Assembly: GCA_964614375.1 (NCBI GenBank)
Contig: CAZTLI010000013.1
Span: forward strand, 1 to 28,433
Reading direction: 5' to 3'
Source: CAZTLI01 sp964614375
GTDB taxonomy: Bacteria > Chloroflexota > Anaerolineae > Aggregatilineales > Phototrophicaceae
DNA: 28,433 bases
Part shown: positions 14,519 to 21,886 of the stretch, in pieces
Numbering within the stretch: the first letter of the stretch is position 1
Layout of the letters: each line of letters opens with the position of its first letter
The notes under the pieces: generated by a model
What the model was told of the DNA's origin: nothing
Databases searched by the model: none
Seen by the model: only the letters and a program-made list of their open reading frames with translations
Translations under genes and position numbers: made by a program

Positions 14519-14547
14519 AGTATAAACGAATCAGCAGGCAATTGCAA
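14519..14547 (-). promoter_or_regulatory. hisS promoter
   Basis: On the minus strand TTGCAA (14547-14542) and TATACT (14524-14519) are separated by 17 bp. Transcription would start near 14512, giving a leader of roughly 175 nt. It lies just after the 3' end of the DinB-family gene (stop at 14562), so hisS has its own promoter. Confidence 0.65.
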
Positions 14548-14561
14548 TGGATTTGAACGGT

Positions 14562-15161
14562 TTACACCTGTGCTTCCAACGGAATAGCTTCGACAGCTTG
14601 CCGCCGGACTTCGCGAATCTGGTCATAGTGCCCCAGTTCATGCGAGAGACCAAAGATGAAGGCAGCAGGGGCGTTCATGGGCCCGAAGATGTCAAGAAAC
14701 CGCTCGCTCAAGCCTTTGCGATAGACATTGAGGAAAGGTTTATCAGGCCATGTATCGAGATAGGCCAGTCGAATACGCCGACTCTCTTCCAGACGCTGGC
14801 GGCATTGCTCAACGGTTGTGATGTCGCGCCAGGGCGTTTCGTAACGGGGGCGTTCTTCCTGTGCATAACCACGCGCTAACATCGAACTAAACGCTGCCCC
14901 TTCTTCGCTGCTGGCAGTCACATGGGCTATCAAATGGGCAATATTCCAGCCGATATGCTCCTCACCTTCAACCGCGTAGGGGTCGTTGGCGTTTTCATCC
15001 ACAGGGTCAAATGTAATGTGGGCATCGGTCAGAAATTCAAGAAAGGTGTGTAAGGTATCCACACTCTCGTTGGTCATACTACGCAGGTCATCAATTGCAA
15101 AGTCTTTGACAAATGCCATAATTTTAACTTCGCGATTCCGCAGCGGCGAAAAATCAATCAT
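14562..15161 (-). CDS. DinB-like four-helix protein
   Basis: About 199 residues from the ATG at 15161, chosen because GGAGAG lies 6 nt upstream; an earlier start at 15218 and a later ATG at 15119 are possible. The helical sequence with NIAHLIAHVT in the middle and HELGHYDQIREV near the C-terminus matches the DinB/YfiT-like metal-binding fold, where spaced His residues bind a divalent metal. Such proteins include thiol-dependent transferases and many of unknown function; the specific role is not known here. It lies upstream of hisS on the same strand but is separated by the hisS promoter, and it is divergent from the Fe-S oxidoreductase gene. Confidence 0.72.
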   Translation of the reverse strand: MIDFSPLRNREVKIMAFVKDFAIDDLRSMTNESVDTLHTFLEFLTDAHITFDPVDENANDPYAVEGEEHIGWNIAHLIAHVTASSEEGAAFSSMLARGYAQEERPRYETPWRDITTVEQCRQRLEESRRIRLAYLDTWPDKPFLNVYRKGLSERFLDIFGPMNAPAAFIFGLSHELGHYDQIREVRRQAVEAIPLEAQV

Positions 15162-15283
15162 TACGCTCTCCATCACACTTACATAGTCATTGATTGCCAG
15201 ACGCGACTGTAACATCAATCCTTACCTTCCCCTATAACCAATTGACAAGCAATCGACCATTTCGGGCGATGATGCCGGGCTTA

Positions 15284-15312
15284 TTGGCGGTTTATGCAGG
15301 CGATGGTACACT
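15284..15312 (+). promoter_or_regulatory. candidate promoter for the Fe-S oxidoreductase gene
   Basis: TTGGCG (15284-15289) and TACACT (15307-15312) lie 17 bp apart, with TGG directly before the -10 giving an extended -10. Predicted start near 15319, about 47 nt before the ATG. Each hexamer has four of six consensus bases, so support is moderate. Confidence 0.4.
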
Positions 15313-15365
15313 AACACCCATTCAGCAGCTTACCTTTACAAACAACATGGAATTGAGGTGGTTGT

Positions 15366-17405
15366 ATGCTCACTTCTGTTGAGAAGTTTTTGTTCTTGTT
15401 ACTGGTTGTGCTTTCGATTGGGGCAGCCTATCATGGCTTCCGGCAGCTGGCATTGATTATTAATCGCGGCGAAGGCCAACTGCATCTGGATCACATTGCG
15501 CGGCGCGCGTGGACAGCCTTGCGGATTTATCTCACGCAGAGCACAACGCTAAAAACCCGGCGGGTGACCAGTTTATTCCACATCGGTGTGGTGTGGGGGT
15601 TCACATTTTATATACTCGTGAATGGTGTCGATACCTTCAAAGGATTTATTGCTGATTTTGATTCCCAATTGATGAATTTTGGCATCCTCTATGATTTGTA
15701 CCGATTAATCGCAGACGTGTTGAGTGTGGCGGTGCTGGTCGGTGTGGTCTATTTGATTGTGCGCCGGCTCTATCTGCCCAATAAAAAAGAATTGCAATAT
15801 CACGATAATGTTTTGCTGCATCCTAAAGTCAAAAGCGGCGCGATTACACGCGATTCGATGATAGTGGCGTTTTTCATCTTATTACACGTTGGGGCGCGCT
15901 TTCTGGGCGAGGCGGTGCATGTGGCGGAACACGGCGCAGATTTATGGATGCCCTTCGCCACGCTGGTTTCGCCTGTGTTCGCTGGATTGAGCAGCGATGG
16001 ATTCGTTATCTGGCGACATCTCTTGTGGTGGGTGGCATTGGGCGGCATTTTCTTGTTCTTGCCCTATTTCCCCTACACCAAACATCTGCATTTGATGCTG
16101 GCCCCACTCAATTACCTGTCGCGTCCGCGGCGCACGTCATTGGGTGAACTTGAACCGATGGATTTCGAGGACGAAGACCGCGAGCAATTCGGCGCAAATA
16201 AGCTCGAAGATTTGACCAAAACGCAAATTTTTGACGCCTTCGCCTGTATCATGTGCAATCGCTGTCAGGATGTGTGTCCGGCCTATGTGACGGGTAAGGA
16301 ACTCTCCCCATCCGCGCTGGAAATCAATAAACGCTATTACATCAAAGACCAGATGACAGCACTCGCGGAAGGTGGCGCATCGGCGCAGCCACTGCTAGGG
16401 TCAGTCATCAGCGAATCGGCTGTGTGGGCATGTACATCGTGCGGCGCATGTGTGGATATTTGCCCGGTCGGTAACGAGCCGATGTTCGATATTCTGGACA
16501 TCCGGCGCGACGGTGTGCTGACCCAGGGCGAATTCCCATCTGGATTGCAAGATGCGTTCAATGGTATGGAACGGCAGGGTAATCCCTGGCAAATTGGCGC
16601 CCCCCGCACGCAATGGGCAGAAGGGCTAAATGTGCCTACTGTCGAAGAAAATCCCGATTTCGATGTGCTCTACTGGACGGGATGCGCCGTTAGTTATGAC
16701 CCACGCGCACAGGAAACGGCAAGGGCTTTGGTCAAAGTGCTGCGGGCGGCGAACGTGAACTTCGCTATTCTGGGCGATAGTGAAAGCTGCACGGGCGATG
16801 TGGCGCGGCGGGGCGGCAATGAATATCTGTATTTCGAGATGGCGTCGGCAAATGTAGAGACGCTGAACGAAGTCAATCCCAAGCGCATTGTCGTGACCTG
16901 CCCGCACTGTTTTCACAACATTGGCAAGGAATATCACCAGTTTGGTGGTAATTATGAGGTCGTCCATCACACCGAGTTGGTAGAGGAACTCATCACAGGT
17001 GGTAAACTGCCACGTACCGCACATCCCAACAGTTGGAGCAATGTCACGTTCCATGACCCCTGTTATCTGGGGCGACACAATGGCGTTGTGGATGCGCCGC
17101 GTAATGCGCTCACGTCGATGGGTGCGCCGCTGGTTGAAATGCCGCGTACCAAACGCAATTCGTTCTGCTGTGGTGCGGGTGGCGCGCAATTCTGGAAAGA
17201 GGAAGAAGAAGGCGAAGCCCGCGTAAATCTCGAACGATACAAAGAGGCGGCGGCTACAGGGGCAGATACGTTAGCAGTCGGTTGTCCATTCTGTATGCGG
17301 ATGTTCGTTGATGCCAAAGGCGCGCTGGCTGACGGGCCAGAAGTCAAAGATGTGGTTGAATTGATCGCCGAACGCCTACCAGAACCTGCGGCTGTGGGTG
17401 ACTGA
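15366..17405 (+). CDS. membrane-bound Fe-S oxidoreductase, probable ETF:menaquinone oxidoreductase (HdrD/NarI-like fusion)
   Basis: A 679-residue fusion. The N-terminal ~250 residues hold about five membrane helices with His residues (FHIGVVWGF, LLHVGARF, WRHLLWW, TKHLHLM) like NarI-type haem b subunits. Two [4Fe-4S] motifs follow: Cys294/297/300/304 and Cys356/359/362/366. Two CCG-type domains of the HdrD/DUF224 family come next (TGCAVSYDP, TCPHCFHN, HDPCYLGRH, Cys601-Cys602-Gly in FCCGAGGAQFW, and GCPFCMRMF). This architecture matches the ETF:(methyl)menaquinone oxidoreductase of beta-oxidising bacteria, which moves electrons from acyl-CoA dehydrogenases via ETF to quinone. ETF genes are not in the window. 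AGGTGG precedes the ATG, and a strong terminator follows, so it is probably monocistronic. Confidence 0.83.
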   Translation: MLTSVEKFLFLLLVVLSIGAAYHGFRQLALIINRGEGQLHLDHIARRAWTALRIYLTQSTTLKTRRVTSLFHIGVVWGFTFYILVNGVDTFKGFIADFDSQLMNFGILYDLYRLIADVLSVAVLVGVVYLIVRRLYLPNKKELQYHDNVLLHPKVKSGAITRDSMIVAFFILLHVGARFLGEAVHVAEHGADLWMPFATLVSPVFAGLSSDGFVIWRHLLWWVALGGIFLFLPYFPYTKHLHLMLAPLNYLSRPRRTSLGELEPMDFEDEDREQFGANKLEDLTKTQIFDAFACIMCNRCQDVCPAYVTGKELSPSALEINKRYYIKDQMTALAEGGASAQPLLGSVISESAVWACTSCGACVDICPVGNEPMFDILDIRRDGVLTQGEFPSGLQDAFNGMERQGNPWQIGAPRTQWAEGLNVPTVEENPDFDVLYWTGCAVSYDPRAQETARALVKVLRAANVNFAILGDSESCTGDVARRGGNEYLYFEMASANVETLNEVNPKRIVVTCPHCFHNIGKEYHQFGGNYEVVHHTELVEELITGGKLPRTAHPNSWSNVTFHDPCYLGRHNGVVDAPRNALTSMGAPLVEMPRTKRNSFCCGAGGAQFWKEEEEGEARVNLERYKEAAATGADTLAVGCPFCMRMFVDAKGALADGPEVKDVVELIAERLPEPAAVGD

Positions 17406-17429
17406 AGTTGACTATACGATAGCCAATGT

Positions 17430-17459
17430 ATACCCTCGCCCGCTGCGGGGGTATTTTTA
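17430..17459 (+). terminator. Rho-independent terminator after the Fe-S oxidoreductase gene
   Basis: ATACCCTCGC (17430-17439) pairs with GCGGGGGTAT (17445-17454) over 10 bp with one T-G wobble and a 5-nt loop, followed by a short T-run. It lies 25 nt after the stop codon of the oxidoreductase. Confidence 0.9.
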
Positions 17460-17478
17460 TGCCCGATCCTATCTATGC

Positions 17479-17506
17479 TGGACTCTGCGATTTTGCGTGT
17501 TATTAT
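17479..17506 (+). promoter_or_regulatory. candidate promoter for the methyltransferase gene
   Basis: TGGACT (17479-17484) and TATTAT (17501-17506) lie 16 bp apart, just after the upstream terminator and 35 nt before the ATG. The -10 has five of six consensus bases and the -35 four. Confidence 0.4.
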
Positions 17507-17541
17507 CCGCTTCTGAAAATCCTATAACAGAACCATGACCG

Positions 17542-18213
17542 ATGAAACGCTTGATTCGTCCACTTATCCTGCCTATTCGTCCCGCGCTCAACATTTATCA
17601 ACGCAGGCGTTTAAACGCGCGCCAGAAAATGGCGATTTGTAAACAGGCAAAGCACGTCATTGCACAGGGCAAACCACTCAAGATTGTCATAGGCGCAGGG
17701 ACAACCCTGTACGATGGATGGGTATCGACGGATTTGCCCTATCACGATATTTTGATGGACAACGATTGGGCGACATTGTTCACAGCGGGCACGATTGACC
17801 GTATCCTCGCCGAACACGTTTTTGAACATCTAACAATTGACCAGCTACAAGGCTTTTTACAGATTGTCAAACGGTATCTGACCGCTGCCGGACGTATCCG
17901 CATTGCCGTACCCGATGGCAATCACCCCGACCCGACCTATATTGATTATGTAAAACCGGGTGGTACTGGCGCGGGGGCAGATGACCATAAAGTGCTTTAT
18001 ACGTATGAATTGATGAAAAATGCCGTAGCACAAGCCGGGTACGCCTATCAATTTTTGGAGTGGTTTGATAGCACCGGGCAGTTTCATCAGGTTGAGTGGG
18101 ACACTGCCGATGGGCATGTGAACCGTTCAGCACGCTATGACAAACGCAATCAGGACAAACCGCTATCGTATACCAGCCTCATCGTGGATGTGTGGCCTGA
18201 AGATTCGGGCTAA
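17542..18213 (+). CDS. predicted SAM-dependent methyltransferase (COG4627-like)
   Basis: A 223-residue Rossmann-type protein. The glycine motif is VIGAGTTLYDGW (a reduced form of the LGSGxxxxxGWxNxD motif), followed by LAEHVFEHL and a GRIRIAVPDGNHPDP strand. The C-terminal DDHKVLYTYELM and FHQVEWDTADGHVNRSARYD are typical of the predicted methyltransferase family COG4627. The acceptor is unknown; family members often sit in surface polysaccharide or small-molecule modification loci, but no such genes are adjacent here. The basic N-terminus is about 40 residues before the fold and may be a membrane-associating or accessory region. No strong ribosome-binding site is seen. It appears to be a single-gene unit between a terminator and the bkd operon promoter. 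Confidence 0.78.
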   Translation: MKRLIRPLILPIRPALNIYQRRRLNARQKMAICKQAKHVIAQGKPLKIVIGAGTTLYDGWVSTDLPYHDILMDNDWATLFTAGTIDRILAEHVFEHLTIDQLQGFLQIVKRYLTAAGRIRIAVPDGNHPDPTYIDYVKPGGTGAGADDHKVLYTYELMKNAVAQAGYAYQFLEWFDSTGQFHQVEWDTADGHVNRSARYDKRNQDKPLSYTSLIVDVWPEDSG

Positions 18214-18319
18214 CGTGGGAAAATCGAACCCTGCGAGAATAATTCGATCTGTTGTAATACGAATTTAAACGTTTATCTCGCTTTATTCATACAAAGTACA
18301 TAAGAAACCATCGTACATT

Positions 18320-18350
18320 TTGCATGATGTGTGTGATAGCATGTTATAAT
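18320..18350 (+). promoter_or_regulatory. promoter of the 2-oxoacid dehydrogenase operon (extended -10)
   Basis: TGT TATAAT forms an extended -10 with the hexamer at 18345-18350. A TTGCAT lies at 18320-18325 with a long 19-bp spacer, so recognition may depend on the TGn element. Start near 18357, about 68 nt before the ATG. Confidence 0.55.
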
Positions 18351-18356
18351 TGGTTT

Positions 18357-18373
18357 GGATTCCGCGTGAATCC
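18357..18373. promoter_or_regulatory. inverted repeat at the bkd transcription start (possible operator)
   Basis: GGATTC (18357-18362) and GAATCC (18368-18373) form a perfect 6-bp inverted repeat around CGCGT, beginning at the predicted +1. The position fits repression by a bound regulator or a 5' RNA hairpin; no regulator is identified. Confidence 0.35.
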
Positions 18374-18424
18374 CGACGATGTGAAGTATTCCTCTTTTTG
18401 ATTTGAGATGTATAAGGAGTAATA

Positions 18425-19465
18425 ATGCCTGAAGCGACAGCAGAGCGTTACTCTGCCCGGTTAAACGAGGAAACCCTGCTTGAGATGTTCTGGTTTATGC
18501 TGTTGAGCCGGCGTGTGGATGAACGCGCGTGGGCGATGCACCGGCAGGGCAAAATCCCCTTTCATATTAGCGCGATGGGGCACGAAGCGGCACAGGTCGC
18601 CGCCGCCTTTGCCGTCAATCGCGGTGTCGATTACGTCCATCCCTATTATCGAGATTTAGCGATGGTCCTGGCGATTGGCGTGACCCCAACTGATTTCATG
18701 CTCAGTTTATATGGTAAACAGGGCGAACCCAGCAGTGGTGGACGGCAGATGCCCAGTCATTTTAGCGACAAAAAGCTCAATATTTTGAGTATGTCCTCTC
18801 CGGTAGCGACCCAGGTCCCACAAGCGGCAGGATTGGCCTTTGCGATAAAATATCGCATTGAACAAGGGCTGCAAGATGCTGATGATACATCTCAACCCCG
18901 TCTCGCCCTTACCTGCCTTGGTGAAGGTTCGACCAGTCAGGGTGAATGGCATGAGGGCATGAATTGGGCGGGTGTGCATAACCTGCCTTTTATTTGTCTG
19001 GTGCAGAATAATCTGTATGCCATCTCGGTCCCGATTGATGGGCAAATGGCAGTCGCCAACGTCGCAGACCGCGCTGCCGCCTATGGCGTTCAGGGGATTG
19101 TGGCGGATGGTAATGATATTCTGGAAATGTATGACGCCATGAAAACGGCATCGGAACGTGCTTATGCGGGTGACGGTGCAACACTCGTTGAAGCGAAAAC
19201 CTATCGCCTTGTGCCCCATTCTTCTGATGATGATGACCGCAGTTATCGCAGTCGCGAAGAAGTTGAAGAATGGAAGAAAAAAGACCCCATTTTACGCTTC
19301 CAAAAATATCTTATGAAGGAAGGCGTGCTCACGCAAGAGAAGCTGGATGAATTTGAAGAACGGGCGCGCGAAGAAGTCGATACGGGTCAAAAAGCCGCCG
19401 AAGCCGCCCCCTGGCCCGCCCCAGAAGCCGCACTCGGCGATGTCTATGCACCGGGAGAGGCTTAA
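18425..19465 (+). CDS. bkdA1: branched-chain 2-oxoacid dehydrogenase E1 component, alpha subunit
   Basis: A 346-residue thiamine-diphosphate enzyme subunit. GRQMPSHF and SSPVATQVPQAAG match branched-chain (BCKDH) E1 alpha more than pyruvate E1 alpha. The ThDP motif starts at Gly166 (GEGSTSQG) and ends at VQNNLYAIS. PHSSDDDDRSYRSREEVEEW is the phospho-loop region of the BCKDH type. It decarboxylates 2-oxoacids (from Val, Leu, Ile) and transfers the acyl group to lipoyl-E2. AAGGAG sits just before the ATG. First gene of an E1 alpha-E1 beta-E2 operon; E1 beta starts 2 nt after its stop. Naming follows Pseudomonas; a pyruvate or mixed specificity is possible. Confidence 0.9.
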   Translation: MPEATAERYSARLNEETLLEMFWFMLLSRRVDERAWAMHRQGKIPFHISAMGHEAAQVAAAFAVNRGVDYVHPYYRDLAMVLAIGVTPTDFMLSLYGKQGEPSSGGRQMPSHFSDKKLNILSMSSPVATQVPQAAGLAFAIKYRIEQGLQDADDTSQPRLALTCLGEGSTSQGEWHEGMNWAGVHNLPFICLVQNNLYAISVPIDGQMAVANVADRAAAYGVQGIVADGNDILEMYDAMKTASERAYAGDGATLVEAKTYRLVPHSSDDDDRSYRSREEVEEWKKKDPILRFQKYLMKEGVLTQEKLDEFEERAREEVDTGQKAAEAAPWPAPEAALGDVYAPGEA

Positions 19466-19467
19466 AC

Positions 19468-20454
19468 ATGGCGGAAAAGACATTGATACAGGCCATTACC
19501 GAGGCCATGGATGAGGAGATGGCGCGCGATAAGCGTGTATTCATCACGGGCGAAGATGTCGGTGTGCGTGGGGGTGTTTTCCGGGCGACAGTCGGCCTCA
19601 TCGAAAAGTACGGCGCGGGACGTGTGGTCGATTCACCGCTGGCAGAGTTGTCCATCGTCGCAATCGGTATTGGCGCAGCAATGGCGGACTTACTGCCCAT
19701 TTGCGAAATCCAATTTGCGGACTTCATCCATCCCGCCTTTAATCAGATCGTGAACGAGGCCGCGCGTATGTACTACCGTTCGGATGGGCAGTGGCCCGTG
19801 CCGATGGTCATTCGCGCACCCTATGGTGGCGGTATCGGAGGCGCGCTCTACCACAGCCAGAGTGTGGAAGCATTTTTCGCGCATGTGCCCGGTTTAAAGG
19901 TCGTGATTCCGTCAACACCCTACGATGCCAAAGGACTGCTCAAAAGCGCCATTCGCGACCCCAATCCGGTCATGTTCTTTGAACCGAAAAAGGGTTATCG
20001 TTCGATTAAAGGTGATGTGCCCGATAATGACTTCACTGTACCTATCGGCCCAGCGCGAACAGCGCGCGAAGGCCGTGATTTATCTGTCTTCGCCTATGGC
20101 ATGATGGCGCATTATAGTGCGATTGCGGCTGAAAAGGTGGCGCGTGAAGATGGCATAGATGTCGAACTCATCGACCTGCGAACAATTTTACCCGTTGACC
20201 GAACAGCCATTGTCAATTCGGTCAAGAAGACCGGCAAGGCGCTGGTCGTTCATGAAGACAATTTCACGATGGGCTATGGCGCGGAAGTCGCGGCAATCAT
20301 CGCCGATGAGGCATTTGAGTATATGGACGGCCCTGTGAAACGTCTTTGTGGGCCCGATGTGCCAGGTGTGCCGTTTAGCTATCCGATGCAAGAATATTTC
20401 ATGCCTAATCCAGATAAAATCGCAGACGCCATTCGCGATTTAGCGGCGTATTAA
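19468..20454 (+). CDS. bkdA2: branched-chain 2-oxoacid dehydrogenase E1 component, beta subunit
   Basis: A 328-residue transketolase-like E1 beta. The N-terminal pyrimidine-binding domain includes GEDVGVRGGVFRAT, DSPLAEL and EIQFADFIHPAFNQIVNEAA. A second domain carries the C-terminal transketolase fold, with VVHEDNFTMGYGAEVAAII. It forms the alpha2beta2 E1 with the preceding subunit and provides the other half of the ThDP site. The ribosome-binding site (GGGAGAGG) lies inside the last codons of the alpha gene, so the two are translationally linked. E2 begins 9 nt after its stop. Length and sequence are ordinary for the family. Confidence 0.93.
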   Translation: MAEKTLIQAITEAMDEEMARDKRVFITGEDVGVRGGVFRATVGLIEKYGAGRVVDSPLAELSIVAIGIGAAMADLLPICEIQFADFIHPAFNQIVNEAARMYYRSDGQWPVPMVIRAPYGGGIGGALYHSQSVEAFFAHVPGLKVVIPSTPYDAKGLLKSAIRDPNPVMFFEPKKGYRSIKGDVPDNDFTVPIGPARTAREGRDLSVFAYGMMAHYSAIAAEKVAREDGIDVELIDLRTILPVDRTAIVNSVKKTGKALVVHEDNFTMGYGAEVAAIIADEAFEYMDGPVKRLCGPDVPGVPFSYPMQEYFMPNPDKIADAIRDLAAY

Positions 20455-20463
20455 GGGGGGATT

Positions 20464-21828
20464 ATGGCAACGAAAGTCATTATGCCACAACTTGGCGAAA
20501 GTGTTGTCGAGGGCACCGTCAGCGCGTGGTTGAAACAAGAAGGCGACACCGTTCGCGAATATGACGCGCTGCTCGAAGTCAGCACAGATAAGGTCGATAC
20601 CGAAGTACCCGCCCCTGCCAGCGGCACAATCCTTAAAATCTATATCCCGGCAGGCGAAACGGTTGCGGCGGGCGTACTGCTGGCGGTCATTGGTGAAGCG
20701 GGCGAAGATATTTCGCACATTGACCCAACGCAAATTGTGAAACATGGCGATCACGAGCATGATACTAATGGTACAGGCAGCGGCCATGAACCAGAGCGAA
20801 CAGGCACTGTCGCAACCACAAAACCACAACGCCAGGAAGCCTATACCGGGCATGTGACACCGGTGGTGGCGCGCATGGCAGCAGAGCATAATCTCGACCT
20901 CTCGCGCATTGAAGGCACAGGGCGCAACGGACGTATCACGAAAAAAGATGTGGTCGCGTTTCTTGAAGCGGGCGATTCTGCTGTGGCAGTGGATATTCCT
21001 CCGTGGGAACAACCTGCCGACGGTAATTTGTTTAAACCATCTGTGGAATACGAACTGGATACTGCTCCGGCAAAGCCTGCTGCGCCGAAATCAACCCAAC
21101 CCACTCGTGCTACACCAACCGTCCAGTCGTCGCCCGCGCCACAGGGGACACCCGGCGAATTGATGCCGCTATCGAACATGCGCCGTGCCATCGCTGACCA
21201 CATGGTACGCAGCAAATTGCACACCTCTCCCCATGTGACGACGGTGTTTGAAATTGACATGGGCGCTGTCGTGGCACATCGCGAAGCACATAAAGCCGAC
21301 TTCGCCAAAAAGGGTGTTAATCTGACGTTTACAGCATATTTCGCGGCGGCGGCAGTGGTCGCATTGCAAGAGAATCCCTATCTCAACAGTCAATGGACGG
21401 ACGATGGCATTTTCTTCCATAACACCTATCATATCGGCTTGGCGGTGGCGATTGATGATGGCTTGATTGTGCCCGTCATCAAAAATGCACAGGATTTCAA
21501 TTTGATGGGATTGGCACGGCACATCAACGACCTCGCTAACCGTGCCCGCAATAAGCAGTTGAAACCCGATGAGATACAGGGCGGCACGTTCACCATCACC
21601 AATCACGGGGTGAGCGGCAGTATCGTTGCCACACCCATTATCAATCAACCGCAGGTGGGTATTCTGGGGATTGGGATGATGGAAAAGCGCGTGAAGGTGA
21701 TTAACGATGCGATAGCCATTCGCCCCTGTATCTACGCTTCATTGACCTTTGACCATCGTGTGGTCGATGGCGCGACGGGTGATGCTTTTATGCAAACCTT
21801 TAAGCGCGAACTGGAAAACTGGACGTAA
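20464..21828 (+). CDS. bkdB: dihydrolipoamide acyltransferase (E2) of the 2-oxoacid dehydrogenase complex
   Basis: A 454-residue E2 with one lipoyl domain (residues 1-80; lipoylated Lys43 in STDKVDTEV), a His/Gly/Thr-rich linker, a peripheral subunit-binding domain (about 120-160; VTPVVARMAAEHNLDL and GTGRNGRITKKDVV), a second Pro/Ala/Thr-rich linker and a C-terminal catalytic acyltransferase domain (about 230-454). The active-site His431 and Asp435 are in DHRVVDG. It moves the acyl group from lipoate to CoA, making branched acyl-CoAs. AAGGGGGG precedes the ATG. Last gene of the operon; the E3 (dihydrolipoyl dehydrogenase) is not adjacent and must be encoded elsewhere. A bidirectional terminator follows. 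Confidence 0.93.
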   Translation: MATKVIMPQLGESVVEGTVSAWLKQEGDTVREYDALLEVSTDKVDTEVPAPASGTILKIYIPAGETVAAGVLLAVIGEAGEDISHIDPTQIVKHGDHEHDTNGTGSGHEPERTGTVATTKPQRQEAYTGHVTPVVARMAAEHNLDLSRIEGTGRNGRITKKDVVAFLEAGDSAVAVDIPPWEQPADGNLFKPSVEYELDTAPAKPAAPKSTQPTRATPTVQSSPAPQGTPGELMPLSNMRRAIADHMVRSKLHTSPHVTTVFEIDMGAVVAHREAHKADFAKKGVNLTFTAYFAAAAVVALQENPYLNSQWTDDGIFFHNTYHIGLAVAIDDGLIVPVIKNAQDFNLMGLARHINDLANRARNKQLKPDEIQGGTFTITNHGVSGSIVATPIINQPQVGILGIGMMEKRVKVINDAIAIRPCIYASLTFDHRVVDGATGDAFMQTFKRELENWT

Positions 21829-21837
21829 CAGTTTTTG

Positions 21838-21886
21838 GCAAAAAAACAGACACGGGCGATCTTATGACAGAGGTCGTCCGTTTTTA
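21838..21886. terminator. bidirectional Rho-independent terminator between bkd E2 and the sensor kinase
   Basis: ACGGGCGATC (21852-21861) pairs with GGTCGTCCGT (21872-21881) over 10 bp including two wobbles, with a 10-nt loop. Five Ts follow on the plus strand, and the A-run at 21840-21846 supplies a T-run on the minus strand. It serves two convergent genes and overlaps the kinase stop codon. Confidence 0.85.

Noticed and set aside
15242..15247. TTGACA as -35 for the Fe-S oxidoreductase gene
   Set aside because: No acceptable -10 lies 15-19 bp downstream; the pair at 15284-15312 fits better.
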